This document shows, piece by piece, positions 44,310 to 53,337 of a DNA stretch of 64,000 bases (position 1 is the first letter of the stretch; each line of letters opens with the position of its first letter). The stretch comes from Chitinivibrionales bacterium (GTDB lineage Bacteria > Fibrobacterota > Chitinivibrionia > Chitinivibrionales > WJKA01). A program made the translations under genes and the position numbers. The notes beneath the pieces were generated by a model, which did no database searches, had not been told where the DNA came from, and worked only from the letters and a program-made list of their open reading frames with translations. The stretch covers positions 123,731 through 187,730 of the forward strand of contig WJLZ01000117.1 in the NCBI GenBank assembly GCA_014728215.1, in the 5' to 3' direction.

Positions 44310-46355
44310 ATGGATTACAGAAAAAATGTACCGTCAAAATTCCCGGATATCGATTCCATGTCAAAAGATAACGCACGAAAGGAAATCGAAAAATTACGGG
44401 ATGCTGTTAATTATCATGACCATCTTTATTACGGAGAAAACAAGCCGAAAATATCCGATTCAGCTTATGATCGGCTGTTTCATCGTCTCCAGGAGCTTGA
44501 GGAAAAATTTCCCGAATTCCAAACAGCAAACTCACCAACTTCCCGGATTGGTGCAGAGCCGGTCGGTTCTCTTAAAAAGCGCCGTCACACAACGGTTATG
44601 CAAAGTTTGCAAGCAGCAATAGAGACCGACACGATCGAATCATTCGATTCATCGATTCGCTCTCTGGCACATAAAAAAAAGATCGAATATGTGGCCGAGC
44701 CAAAATTTGACGGGTTATCGGTGGAACTGGTTTATACCAAAGGTGAACTGGAGTATGCTGCAACACGCGGTGACGGTCGGACTGGTGAAGACATTACCAA
44801 CAATGTGCGCACGATGCGCTCGGTTCCTTTAAAACTGAACGGGGGTGGTAGCGTGCCCGAAAGGATTGCCGTACGGGGTGAAATTCTCATGACCAAGACA
44901 GGATTCCAAAAGCTTAACCGGGAACGGGTCGGTAACAACAAAGAGTCCTTTGCTAATCCGCGTAATGCCGCCGCGGGAACGGTTCGTCAACTGGACTCTA
45001 AAAATGTCGCAGGCCTGCCCCTGGACATTTTCTGTTACGAATTACTGCAGATATCAGAAAAAGAACCGGAAACGCATCTGGAGGCGCTGGATTTTTTAAA
45101 GTCGCTGGGGTTGAAAACGACCAGGCAGCGACAGTTGTGTTCATCGGTGGATGACCTCCTGGATTTCAGGGAATCGATGGCTAAAAAGCGTGAATCGATC
45201 GATTTTGATATTGACGGCATTGTTGCAAAGATCAACAATCGTTCATTGCGTAACGAGCTTGGGTCCCGGGGACGCAGCCCACGGTGGGCTTTTGCGTGGA
45301 AATTCCCACCCCGTCAGGAGGTGACCCGACAATTCGATATCGTGGTGCAGGTCGGACGGACCGGTATTCTGACACCAGTTGCTCTTCTTGAGCCGGTCGA
45401 TATCGGTGGGGTAACGATCAGCCGGGCCACATTGCACAATGAGGATGAAGTTCATCGAAAAGATATCCGGGTGGGCGATAATGTCCGTATTGCCCGGGCT
45501 GGTGATGTTATTCCCGAGGTTATCGAGCGTGTGCCTGAAAAAGGAAAGAAGCGGGGCACGCCATTCAGTATGCCGAAAAAATGTCCATCCTGTGGTGATC
45601 CGATCGTTCGTGAAGGCGCCTATCATATCTGTCCCGCTGGCTTGTCCTGCCGGGCCCAGCTTGAAGGACGGCTCAGGCATTTTGCATCCCGGTCAGCATG
45701 CAATATCGAAACTCTTGGAGGAAAAACTACCGAACAACTGGTGGAAAGAAACATGATAAACGATCTGGCCGATCTCTTTGGACTGTCGGTTGAGGATTTT
45801 ATGCAGCTTGACGGTTATGCTGAAAAATCGGCGAAGAAGCTGCACGACCAGATTCAGAATGCAAAAAATATCCCCCTCGACAGGTTTATTTATGCTCTGG
45901 GGATTCGTCATATCGGCGAGCATATGGCCCGGGTTTTGGCACACCATTTCGAATCCTTTGACAAGGTGCGTTCGGCAACGCTGGAACAGCTTTCGCATAT
46001 CAGAGAAATCGGAGATGAATCTGCACAAAGCATTGTCGAGTTCTTTGGAGATAAACGCAATAATGAGTCGATCGACAGGATGCTCAGCTATGGGGTGAAC
46101 CCGCAACCGGTCAGCAGGAAAAAAGCACAGAAACTCAAAGGGACAACGATCGTTTTAACCGGCGAATTGGACAAATGGACCCGAAGTGAAGCAAAACAGC
46201 GCATTGAAGCACTTGGCGGAAGAGCAACGTCGAGTGTCAGTGACAACACCGATTATCTGGTAGCCGGGCAAAATCCCGGATCAAAACTCGATGCGGCACG
46301 GAAACATAACGTAAAGGTGATTGATGAAAAAGAGTTTGAGAATATGGTGGGGTGA
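44310..46355 (+). CDS. ligA: NAD+-dependent DNA ligase
   Basis: 681 residues, normal length. Adenylation motif AEPKFDGLSVEL carries the active Lys. The OB fold, the zinc finger CPSCGDPIVREGAYHICPAGLSC, the helix-hairpin-helix region (ETLGGKTTEQLVERN...) and the C-terminal BRCT domain (LKGTTIVLTGELDKWTR...NTDYLVAGQNPGSKLDAA) are all present. It seals nicks using NAD+. It is cotranscribed with polX. If the genome has another ligA, this is a stress-specific copy; if not, an essential replication gene is under stress control. Confidence 0.96.
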   Translation: MDYRKNVPSKFPDIDSMSKDNARKEIEKLRDAVNYHDHLYYGENKPKISDSAYDRLFHRLQELEEKFPEFQTANSPTSRIGAEPVGSLKKRRHTTVMQSLQAAIETDTIESFDSSIRSLAHKKKIEYVAEPKFDGLSVELVYTKGELEYAATRGDGRTGEDITNNVRTMRSVPLKLNGGGSVPERIAVRGEILMTKTGFQKLNRERVGNNKESFANPRNAAAGTVRQLDSKNVAGLPLDIFCYELLQISEKEPETHLEALDFLKSLGLKTTRQRQLCSSVDDLLDFRESMAKKRESIDFDIDGIVAKINNRSLRNELGSRGRSPRWAFAWKFPPRQEVTRQFDIVVQVGRTGILTPVALLEPVDIGGVTISRATLHNEDEVHRKDIRVGDNVRIARAGDVIPEVIERVPEKGKKRGTPFSMPKKCPSCGDPIVREGAYHICPAGLSCRAQLEGRLRHFASRSACNIETLGGKTTEQLVERNMINDLADLFGLSVEDFMQLDGYAEKSAKKLHDQIQNAKNIPLDRFIYALGIRHIGEHMARVLAHHFESFDKVRSATLEQLSHIREIGDESAQSIVEFFGDKRNNESIDRMLSYGVNPQPVSRKKAQKLKGTTIVLTGELDKWTRSEAKQRIEALGGRATSSVSDNTDYLVAGQNPGSKLDAARKHNVKVIDEKEFENMVG

Positions 46356-46389
46356 ATCGAAAAGAAATAGTTTCCGTCAATGATGATGA

Positions 46390-46405
46390 TGGTATGGTTT
46401 TTGCG
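46390..46405 (+). promoter_or_regulatory. Sigma-54 promoter for dnaK
   Basis: TGGTAT-GGTTT-TTGCG, GG and GC ten bases apart, with a T-run before -12. It lies about 65 bases before the dnaK start, in the 113-base gap after ligA. Confidence 0.7.
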
Positions 46406-46468
46406 GCATTCAGGGCAAACAGGAAAAGAAAAGTTTCATAGTAAGAGGATAAACAAAGGGAGGAATCC

Positions 46469-48385
46469 ATGGCGAAAATAATTGGTATTGACCTTGGAAC
46501 GACAAATTCGTGTGTTTCTGTTATGGAAGCCGGCAAGCCGGTGGTGATTCCCAACACTGAGGGCGGCCGTACAACACCGTCGGTTGTTGCTTTCAGTAAA
46601 ACAGGAGAGCGGCTTGTTGGCGCCATTGCCAAGCGCCAGGCCATAACCAATCCGGAAAATACGATTTTTTCAATCAAACGTTTCATGGGACGGCGCCATA
46701 CTGAGGTGCAGGCCGAAGAAAAACTTGTTCCCTACAAAATTGTGGGTGGACCACAGGAACTGGTAAAAGTGCAGGCTGGCGGTAAAGAACTTACTCCACC
46801 CGAAGTGTCGGCGATGATTTTACAGTATTTGAAAAAGGCTGCGGAAGATTACCTCGGAGGCAAGGTTGACAGTGCCGTGATAACCGTTCCGGCCTATTTT
46901 AACGATGCACAACGTCAGGCAACAAAAGATGCCGGAAGAATTGCAGGCCTGGATGTCAAACGGATAATCAATGAACCGACAGCAGCTTCCCTGGCCTATG
47001 GTCTGGATAAAAAGGCAAATATGAAAATTGCCGTATTTGATTTTGGCGGTGGTACATTTGATATATCGATTCTGGAAATTGGCGGGGGAGTCTTTGAAGT
47101 AAAGTCCACCAACGGTGATACTCATCTGGGTGGCGATGATATCGATCAGCTACTGATCGATTATATTGCCAAAGAATTCAAATCGAGCAGCGGGGTTGAT
47201 ATCCGTACCGACCGGATGGCCCTTCAGCGCCTTAAAGAAGCTGCAGAAAAGGCAAAGTGTGAATTGTCAAGCGCCATGCAGACCACAGTCAATCTTCCCT
47301 TTATCAGCGCAACACCATCCGGACCGCTCCACCTGGACCATACCCTGACCCGGGCAAAATTCGAATCATTGATCGATCCGCTGCTGCAACGCATGGTCGG
47401 ACCGTGCAAGCAGGCGATGACCGATGCCGGTGTGGTTAAAGATGATATCGGTGAAGTTATCCTGGTGGGTGGTGCTACGAGGACTCCCGCGGTGCAGCGT
47501 AAGGTTGTGGAACTCTTCGGCAAAGAACCGAGTAAGGGTGTTAATCCCGATGAAGTTGTTGCGGTTGGAGCAGGTATACAGGGTGCTGTTCTTGGCGGTG
47601 ATGAGTCGGTCAAGGATGTTCTTCTGCTCGATGTTACCCCCTTGTCTCTGGGTATCGAAACACTGGGAGGGGTATTTACCCGTCTGATCGACCGGAACAC
47701 CACTATTCCCACAAAAAAAAGCCAGGTTTTTTCGACTGCAACCGACAATCAGCCTGCGGTGTCGATCATGGTTTATCAGGGTGAACGGGAAATGGCTTCC
47801 CAGAACCGGTTACTGGGAAAATTCGATCTGGTCGGACTTCCACTGGCTCCGCGGGGGCTGCCGCAAATTGAAGTCACCTTTGATATCGATGCCAATGGTA
47901 TTCTGAATGTCAGCGCCAAGGACCTTGGAAGCGGCAAAGAGCAACAGATCCGTATCGAGTCATCGAGTGGCCTTTCCGAACAGGAAATCGACCGAATGGT
48001 GAAGGATGCTGAAGCACATGCTGCCGAAGATAAGGAGCAGCGTGAAAAGGTCGATACCCGTAATCAGGCCGATCAGCTTATTGCCCAGACTGAAAAAACA
48101 CTTCAGGAAGCAGGTGATAAGGTGAGTGCTGAGGACCGGGGAAAAATCGAATCGGCGTTGTCCGATTTAAAAGAAAACGTCAAAGGTGATGATGCTGGCG
48201 CAATGAAAGCGAGCATGGATTCGCTGATGCAGGCATCGCATGCCATGGCTCAGGCAATGTATCAGCAGGCACAGGGCGCAGGTGCCCAGCCGGGCGGTGG
48301 CGCTGGAGGCCAACAGCAGGAACAGGAGATCGGTGAAGGCAAAACCGTCGATGCCGAATACGAAGAAGTTAACAAAAACGAATAG
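46469..48385 (+). CDS. dnaK: Chaperone DnaK (Hsp70)
   Basis: 638 residues. [61 protein letters not shown] and [19 protein letters not shown] are canonical. The C-terminal lid ends [12 protein letters not shown], typical of housekeeping DnaK. The ribosome binding site is AAAGGGAGG. GrpE and a zinc-containing DnaJ are not next to it, unlike the usual grpE-dnaK-dnaJ operon. Instead two uncharacterised genes follow. With a sigma-54-type promoter, this is likely a second, stress-specific DnaK acting with the CbpA-type protein at 6446. Confidence 0.97.
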   Translation: MAKIIGIDLGTTNSCVSVMEAGKPVVIPNTEGGRTTPSVVAFSKTGERLVGAIAKRQAITNPENTIFSIKRFMGRRHTEVQAEEKLVPYKIVGGPQELVKVQAGGKELTPPEVSAMILQYLKKAAEDYLGGKVDSAVITVPAYFNDAQRQATKDAGRIAGLDVKRIINEPTAASLAYGLDKKANMKIAVFDFGGGTFDISILEIGGGVFEVKSTNGDTHLGGDDIDQLLIDYIAKEFKSSSGVDIRTDRMALQRLKEAAEKAKCELSSAMQTTVNLPFISATPSGPLHLDHTLTRAKFESLIDPLLQRMVGPCKQAMTDAGVVKDDIGEVILVGGATRTPAVQRKVVELFGKEPSKGVNPDEVVAVGAGIQGAVLGGDESVKDVLLLDVTPLSLGIETLGGVFTRLIDRNTTIPTKKSQVFSTATDNQPAVSIMVYQGEREMASQNRLLGKFDLVGLPLAPRGLPQIEVTFDIDANGILNVSAKDLGSGKEQQIRIESSSGLSEQEIDRMVKDAEAHAAEDKEQREKVDTRNQADQLIAQTEKTLQEAGDKVSAEDRGKIESALSDLKENVKGDDAGAMKASMDSLMQASHAMAQAMYQQAQGAGAQPGGGAGGQQQEQEIGEGKTVDAEYEEVNKNE

Positions 48386-48480
48386 AAGTGATTCTCCGCC
48401 TGGGTCGCTATTCGTTAAATCGAATTAATACGGTAAAAGAAAAAGCAAAACATGTATTCACTTATCGAAAGGAGTCCTTG

Positions 48481-48798
48481 ATGGACATCATGAAAAAAAT
48501 CGCCGGAATTGGAGCGGCGGCACTTGCCGTTACCGGAGCAGCATTCCTTGCAAAGAAAGCTGTTAAGAAAAAACATGAGAGTCCCTTTGAAAAATTCGGC
48601 CGTGAAATCGATGCGTCGATTCTCAAGGCAACCAACCGCATAGAAGTACTGGCGAACAAAGTCAGGCATTATGCCGGTAACGGCAAAGGAGAGGAGATCG
48701 GCCGGGAAATGGAAGAAGCGATTTCGGAGGCAAAAAGCGATCTCGATCATATTTCATCTGAAATGAAACAGAAAGTGATGAGCCTGCAGGAATTATAA
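48481..48798 (+). CDS. Small membrane-anchored coiled-coil protein
   Basis: 105 residues from the ATG at 48481, set by AAAGGAG eight bases upstream; the frame is open back to 48388 without a ribosome binding site. An N-terminal hydrophobic stretch (KIAGIGAAALAVTGAAFLAKKAVKKK) is followed by a charged amphipathic helix (FGREIDASILKATNRIEVLANKV and EMEEAISEAKSDLDHISSEMKQK). The layout resembles YtxH-like stress proteins, but I do not claim membership. It lies 95 bases after dnaK and 22 before the next gene, probably one operon. Confidence 0.75.
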   Translation: MDIMKKIAGIGAAALAVTGAAFLAKKAVKKKHESPFEKFGREIDASILKATNRIEVLANKVRHYAGNGKGEEIGREMEEAISEAKSDLDHISSEMKQKVMSLQEL

Positions 48799-48820
48799 AA
48801 CAACCATCAAGGAGGGGGCT

Positions 48821-50074
48821 ATGGCTGCGGGAAAGATGCGAACGTTCGTTGTGAGCGGACTGTTGATCCTTGGGGCAATGGGGTGGTCGGCAGGCGACTC
48901 TTTATCAACAAACAAAAATTCGAATGCGAGCGAAGCTTTACGTTCCCGTTTCATATTTCTAAGCACTACCACGATAAAGGCCGGTGTGTTTACGCCGGTT
49001 ATTTTTAACCATGCCTTTGACAAAATGGGTTCGGTAAAAGTGACGGGAACGTCCCTGCTTGCAACCGGTGGAAGCTTCTTTGCTGCAATGTATCTCACCA
49101 GGGATATTGTTTTGCATAGTCCTCAGGCCGTATTGATGGGATATGGGGGAACGCTGGGATTGCTGTATCCACAGCAGATCCGGCTGCTGCTTCACTACGC
49201 AACGGGAATAGACACAGAATATGCCTATCGCAAATCGGACGGCAGCAAAGGATACCGCGGTATACTGCCCAGCCGCCGGATACAGGCCTGGTCGACGCTT
49301 CTGACCTATCCCTATGGAATGTATGTGGGATGGCGGACTTCACTTTTTGACAAATGCACTCTGGGTGCGGCAACGGTTATGACCTATTTGAGTCAGACCA
49401 TCGGCTCACTGGGATATCTGCTTCCTCTGGCGAAATATGCCCCCGAAGACAGTGAAGATAAAAAGCGATATTTTACTCTCGCATCGCTAAGTACCATGTT
49501 TCTTATACCGACCGGCTATTTGTGGGGAGCACGGATGGCCGAGGAGGAAACATTCAGTTCGGGTGCAGGAATACAACTTTACATTACCGGAACACTTGCC
49601 ACGCTGACTGCTGCTGGTGTTGCCCGGGTGTATAACAATCATGAAGAACCCGAAGATTATCGGCAACGACATATCTATACCGCTGCAACCTTTTCGGGGT
49701 ATGTGATTGGGACATATATGGGTTTTCGGCGCCAGATGAAAATGAAACCGACGTTGTGGCAATCTGCTTTCATAGGGGCCGTCACTACCGGCTCTTCGCT
49801 CATTACCGGAAGTATTCCCTTTATGGCGGGAAAGCGTATCGAAAAAGATGAAGACTACTTTATTGGCGCCGGCCTGGCCGGGGCCTGGCTCGGTTATTTT
49901 ATTGGTGAAAAAGTATCGGAGCGATTACCGGGTATTCTAATGAAAGATGCCGATTATACCACTTTTTCATTGCATACACCGGGATTGTGGCAGATTCCAG
50001 TCTTGGCAGCAGGCGGTGACTCGGGTGAAAATAGAAGAGCAGTACCCGTCGTTGGATGCTCGTGGCGGTTTTGA
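48821..50074 (+). CDS. Uncharacterised multi-pass membrane protein
   Basis: 417 residues, no family recognised. The N-terminus (FVVSGLLILGAMGWSAGDS) looks like a signal sequence or first membrane helix. Gly- and Ala-rich hydrophobic segments recur throughout: LLATGGSFFAAMYLTRDIV, GTLATLTAAGVARVY, and near the end AGLAGAWLGYFIGEKVSERLPG. The pattern of Gly-rich segments (GTYMGFRR, GAWLGYFIG) recalls Gly-zipper membrane proteins. It may be an inner membrane or outer-membrane-linked protein. The ribosome binding site is AAGGAGG. It is in the dnaK transcription unit. Confidence 0.8.
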   Translation: MAAGKMRTFVVSGLLILGAMGWSAGDSLSTNKNSNASEALRSRFIFLSTTTIKAGVFTPVIFNHAFDKMGSVKVTGTSLLATGGSFFAAMYLTRDIVLHSPQAVLMGYGGTLGLLYPQQIRLLLHYATGIDTEYAYRKSDGSKGYRGILPSRRIQAWSTLLTYPYGMYVGWRTSLFDKCTLGAATVMTYLSQTIGSLGYLLPLAKYAPEDSEDKKRYFTLASLSTMFLIPTGYLWGARMAEEETFSSGAGIQLYITGTLATLTAAGVARVYNNHEEPEDYRQRHIYTAATFSGYVIGTYMGFRRQMKMKPTLWQSAFIGAVTTGSSLITGSIPFMAGKRIEKDEDYFIGAGLAGAWLGYFIGEKVSERLPGILMKDADYTTFSLHTPGLWQIPVLAAGGDSGENRRAVPVVGCSWRF

Positions 50075-50134
50075 CTATAACGATAAGAACAATTCCCATT
50101 TTCTGCACAAAGAAGAGAGAAAAGAGGAACAGCG

Positions 50135-50530
50135 TTAAAACACGGCTGCATGTGCCACTTCCGTATTTACACCCTTCAGCTCTCGATTTATCATATCAAG
50201 TAATCGGACATGGAAATCGCCGGATCCTTTTTCAACAACCGGAACATGGGTGGAATTATTGATTGCCGTAACCGGTTGCATGGTAGCCAGAATTGCCCTG
50301 AGACCGGGATTATATTTTTTTGCCATTTCCAGCATATGATTGCCTTTCATATCGGGCAAGAGGTATTCGGAGATGACAAGTGACGGATTATAGCCGTTGC
50401 AGGCAGCATCGAGGAATTCATTGGCATTATAAAAAGTGCCGATTTCACGATATCCATCACGGATAAGGCAATTCCTCATTAAAATAAGCATACTCGGCAT
50501 TGGATCGACAAGAGCAATCGTCTCGTTCAT
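50135..50530 (-). CDS. Degenerate receiver-domain protein
   Basis: 131 residues from the ATG at 50530, set by GGGAGG upstream. The fold is a response-regulator receiver (TIALVDPMPSMLILMRNCL, then ISEYLLPDMKG, AILATMQPV). But the phospho-acceptor Asp is Glu55 (ISEY for ISDY), and the acidic pair near the N-terminus is reduced to VDP. The conserved Lys after strand 5 may survive in VVEKGSG. It is therefore likely a constitutively 'on' or non-phosphorylated receiver. No output domain. A GA-variant sigma-54-like site is at 50578-50593. Confidence 0.75.
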   Translation of the reverse strand: MNETIALVDPMPSMLILMRNCLIRDGYREIGTFYNANEFLDAACNGYNPSLVISEYLLPDMKGNHMLEMAKKYNPGLRAILATMQPVTAINNSTHVPVVEKGSGDFHVRLLDMINRELKGVNTEVAHAAVF

Positions 50531-50577
50531 AAAAAGCCTCCCACAAAAATATTTGACAGCACCTCTTTCTACAGTTA

Positions 50578-50593
50578 TCAAATTTTATGCCAA
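50578..50593 (-). promoter_or_regulatory. Sigma-54-like promoter, GA variant, before the receiver gene
   Basis: On the reverse strand TGGCAT-AAAAT-TTGAT: -24 perfect, -12 GA for GC, correct spacing; about 50 bases before the start at 50530. Confidence 0.4.
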
Positions 50594-50683
50594 AGCATTT
50601 TGCATACGGATCAAGTATATTCAAAAAGGGAATTGTTCATTAGTTGAACAATTCCCCTGTTTTCCCCAAGTGGATAGATACTT

Positions 50684-51112
50684 TTAGCGGGCCGGTTCAC
50701 TGGGTTGTGAAACCTGTTCAAGCACTTTACCGATTGTCGATGCATTAAAATGGGTTGCCATATCTCCCAGTGAAAGCATACCCACGACTTTCCCTTCACC
50801 ATCAAGTACAACAAGGCGCCGCACCTGTTTATCTTCCATAATCCGTGCGGCTTCCTCAAGATCCATCGTGTCGTTACAGGTAAAAGGCTCGGCACTCATG
50901 ATTTCTTCGACTGTTGTTGAGCGGGAATCACGTTCCTCGGCCATACTGCGTATGACAATATCACGATCGGTTACAAGGCCCACAACAGCATGCTCTTTCT
51001 GAACAGGAAATACGCCTACATTCAAATCTTTCATCCTCTTTGCTGCATCCATCACCGAGGTTGTCGAAAGCAATGTCTCAGGATTGGGTGTCATAGCTTC
51101 CTTTATCAGCAT
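50684..51112 (-). CDS. Tandem CBS-domain protein, paralogue of 13656-14087
   Basis: 142 residues with two CBS motifs: MDAAKRMKDLNVGVFPVQK...GLVTDRDIV and EEAARIMEDKQVRRLVVLD...GMLSLGDMA. The last 12 residues, EQVSQPSEPAR, resemble the tail of the other CBS protein (EVSQPAQPER), suggesting a shared partner. A ribosome binding site (AAAGGAGG) precedes the ATG. It follows ftsH by 79 bases, across a likely terminator, so the two may be separately or partly jointly expressed. Confidence 0.9.
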   Translation of the reverse strand: MLIKEAMTPNPETLLSTTSVMDAAKRMKDLNVGVFPVQKEHAVVGLVTDRDIVIRSMAEERDSRSTTVEEIMSAEPFTCNDTMDLEEAARIMEDKQVRRLVVLDGEGKVVGMLSLGDMATHFNASTIGKVLEQVSQPSEPAR

Positions 51113-51154
51113 GTAACGCCTCCTTTAAAGTTGAAGGTGACAAAACTAAAAGTA

Positions 51155-51181
51155 ATACAGGAAAGGGGAACCTATTATTGT
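51155..51181 (-). terminator. Hairpin after ftsH
   Basis: On the reverse strand, GGGGGAAAC and GTTCCCC, separated by about eight bases (AATAATAG), form a stem just past the ftsH stop. No long T-run follows, so termination may be partial and let the CBS gene be read. Confidence 0.45.
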
Positions 51182-51191
51182 TTCCCCCCTG

Positions 51192-53150
51192 TCATTTGTT
51201 CTGGAGAATCCGCAGGACATCTTCCTTTTCGAGTGTTTCATGTTCGATAAGTTCTTCAACGAGTTTGTCGAGACCGGTTTTATGTTCTTTTAGAAGATTC
51301 AGCGCTTTTTCTTCCATGGAATTGACAATATTCTGAATTTCTTCATCGATGATTTGCCCGGTTTTCTCGCTGTAATTTTTCTGTTGTGTCATTTCCCGTC
51401 CCAGAAATACCTGTTCCTGTCCCTGAGTGAATGTGGCAGGTCCGATACGTTGGCTCATACCCCACCGGGTAACCATCTGGCGAGCTATTTTTGTTGCCTG
51501 TTCCAGGTCATGGGCGCCCCCGTTTGTATAATCTTCCAGCGCGATCTTTTCGGCAGCTCTGCCTCCGAGGGAAACGGCAATCCGGTTCAGGAGGTATTCT
51601 CTGTTGAGATTATGACGGTCCAGTTCCGGAAGCTGCTGTGTTGCTCCAAGGGCCTGACCCCTGGGGATGATCGTTACCTTTTGCAAAGGGTCTGTCTGGG
51701 GGAGATACCAGGCTGTCAGTGCATGCCCGGCTTCGTGATAGGCAATCACCTTCTGCTCGTTGTCGTTGATTTTCATATCCCGTTTGTTTCCAAGGATAAT
51801 CTTGTCAACCGCTTCCTCAAATTCCTCCTTACCGACCGATTCTTTCTTTTTACGTCCGGCGAGTAGTGAGGCTTCATTGACCAGATTTTTAAGATCCGCA
51901 CCACTGAATCCGACACTCCGTCCGGCGATAGCATCCATGTCGACACCTTCTTCCAGAGGGACTTTTCGTGCATGGATATTAAGAATCTGGACGCGTGCTT
52001 TTCGTTCCGGCAGGTTCAGGGTTATTTGCCGGTCGAACCGTCCGGGGCGTTTGAGTGCCGGGTCGATTATGTCGGGACGGTTTGTGGCTGCGATAACAAC
52101 AACCGACTCCTGGGGTTCAAATCCGTCAAGTTCCGAAAGGATCTGGTTGAGTGTCTGCTCCCGTTCATCATGGCCGCCGCCCATTCCGGCGCCCCGGGCA
52201 CGGCCGATAGAATCGAGTTCGTCGATATATATAATCGCCGGCTGTTCTTTTTTGGCCTTATCGAACATGTCGCGTACCCGTGATGCTCCCACGCCCACAA
52301 ACATTTCAATAAATTCCGAACCGCTGATGCTGTAGAAGGGAACATCGGCTTCACCGGCAACGGCCCGGGCAAGAAGCGTTTTTCCGGTCCCCGGAGCACC
52401 CATCAGCAATACACCCTTGGGTACTTCAGCTCCCAGCGAGATAAACCGATCGGGATCTTTCAGAAAGTGGACTATCTCCTGAAGTTCTTTTTTTGCATTA
52501 TTCAACCCGGCAACATCATTGAACGAGACCTTTGTTTCATCTGTCTTCCGGTATTTTTTTGCCCGCGATTTGCCGACGTTAAACAGGCCGCCGAAGCCGG
52601 ACATGCCGTCTTTGCCGCCACCTCCGCCGTCCATACGCTTGCCCATCTGACGGCGAATATAAACGCCCCACAGCATAAGCAAAATCCAGGGAGCCAGCAG
52701 TATAAGTGTCCATATCCACCACCGATTGCCCGTTGCCCTGGCTTCAACCGTCACATCGTTGTTTTCCAAAAGCGCCATCAGGCCTTCATTATCGTATCCC
52801 GGATTTACCGTGGAAAAGGCCGTAAAACTGAGTGTGTCCGCTCCGCCCGGGGCAGGCTTTTTGTACGGTTCCTTGAATTGGCCTCGGATATGTTTGTTTT
52901 CAATGGTAATCGTATCAACATTTCCTTCCTGTATTTCCCGCTTGAATGCTGAATAGGCCATATCGATACGATTGGGCTCTTTATAACTCGCATAGAAATA
53001 ATAGGCGACAGTGGCAGCAATAATAATCCAAAGCAACGTACGAACATTACCTCCCATGACCTGAGGCTGTCGTTGTTTGAATGCATTCTGTTTTTTCTTT
53101 TTATCGTTGTCGTTTCCGGTTTCTTTCTGATTTTGTTCACGTTTACCCAT
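51192..53150 (-). CDS. ftsH: Membrane-bound ATP-dependent zinc protease FtsH
   Basis: 652 residues from the ATG at 53150, which has AAGGAG seven bases upstream; an earlier in-frame ATG at 53180 has none. Two membrane segments (about 38-55 and 142-165) flank the periplasmic part. The AAA domain has GAPGTGKT and [17 protein letters not shown] is RPGRFDRQI. The zinc site is AYHEAGHAL with the distal acidic residue in [13 protein letters not shown]. FtsH removes damaged membrane and cytoplasmic proteins. Possibly a second, stress-linked copy. A GA-variant sigma-54-like site lies at 53259-53274, back to back with the mscS promoter. Confidence 0.96.
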   Translation of the reverse strand: MGKREQNQKETGNDNDKKKKQNAFKQRQPQVMGGNVRTLLWIIIAATVAYYFYASYKEPNRIDMAYSAFKREIQEGNVDTITIENKHIRGQFKEPYKKPAPGGADTLSFTAFSTVNPGYDNEGLMALLENNDVTVEARATGNRWWIWTLILLAPWILLMLWGVYIRRQMGKRMDGGGGGKDGMSGFGGLFNVGKSRAKKYRKTDETKVSFNDVAGLNNAKKELQEIVHFLKDPDRFISLGAEVPKGVLLMGAPGTGKTLLARAVAGEADVPFYSISGSEFIEMFVGVGASRVRDMFDKAKKEQPAIIYIDELDSIGRARGAGMGGGHDEREQTLNQILSELDGFEPQESVVVIAATNRPDIIDPALKRPGRFDRQITLNLPERKARVQILNIHARKVPLEEGVDMDAIAGRSVGFSGADLKNLVNEASLLAGRKKKESVGKEEFEEAVDKIILGNKRDMKINDNEQKVIAYHEAGHALTAWYLPQTDPLQKVTIIPRGQALGATQQLPELDRHNLNREYLLNRIAVSLGGRAAEKIALEDYTNGGAHDLEQATKIARQMVTRWGMSQRIGPATFTQGQEQVFLGREMTQQKNYSEKTGQIIDEEIQNIVNSMEEKALNLLKEHKTGLDKLVEELIEHETLEKEDVLRILQNK

Positions 53151-53258
53151 AATAAAACTCCTTAGAATCGGGTTTTCCACTTATCCTACAAAACGACATA
53201 TTTTGACCCCCCATACACAAAACAATATAAAGCTTCTATAATCATGCTTATAAATAGT

Positions 53259-53274
53259 ATCAAATCCCGTGCCA
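53259..53274 (-). promoter_or_regulatory. Sigma-54-like promoter, GA variant, before ftsH
   Basis: On the reverse strand TGGCAC-GGGAT-TTGAT: -24 perfect, -12 GA for GC, spacing right; about 100 bases before the ftsH start. Confidence 0.4.
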
Positions 53275-53290
53275 AAGACCTATTTTATGA

Positions 53291-53306
53291 TGGAACAAGT
53301 TTTGCT
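53291..53306 (+). promoter_or_regulatory. Sigma-54 promoter for mscS
   Basis: TGGAAC-AAGTT-TTGCT followed by TT, GG and GC ten bases apart. The mscS start at 53338 is about 30 bases downstream. This supports 53338 over an in-frame start at 53269, which would lie before the promoter. Confidence 0.72.
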
Positions 53307-53337
53307 TTCTTTTCGAGTGCGAAAGGAGCCGCTTATT

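Noticed and set aside
50135..50530. The receiver protein as the missing sigma-54 activator
   Set aside because: It has no AAA+ or helix-turn-helix domain; an activator must lie outside the window.
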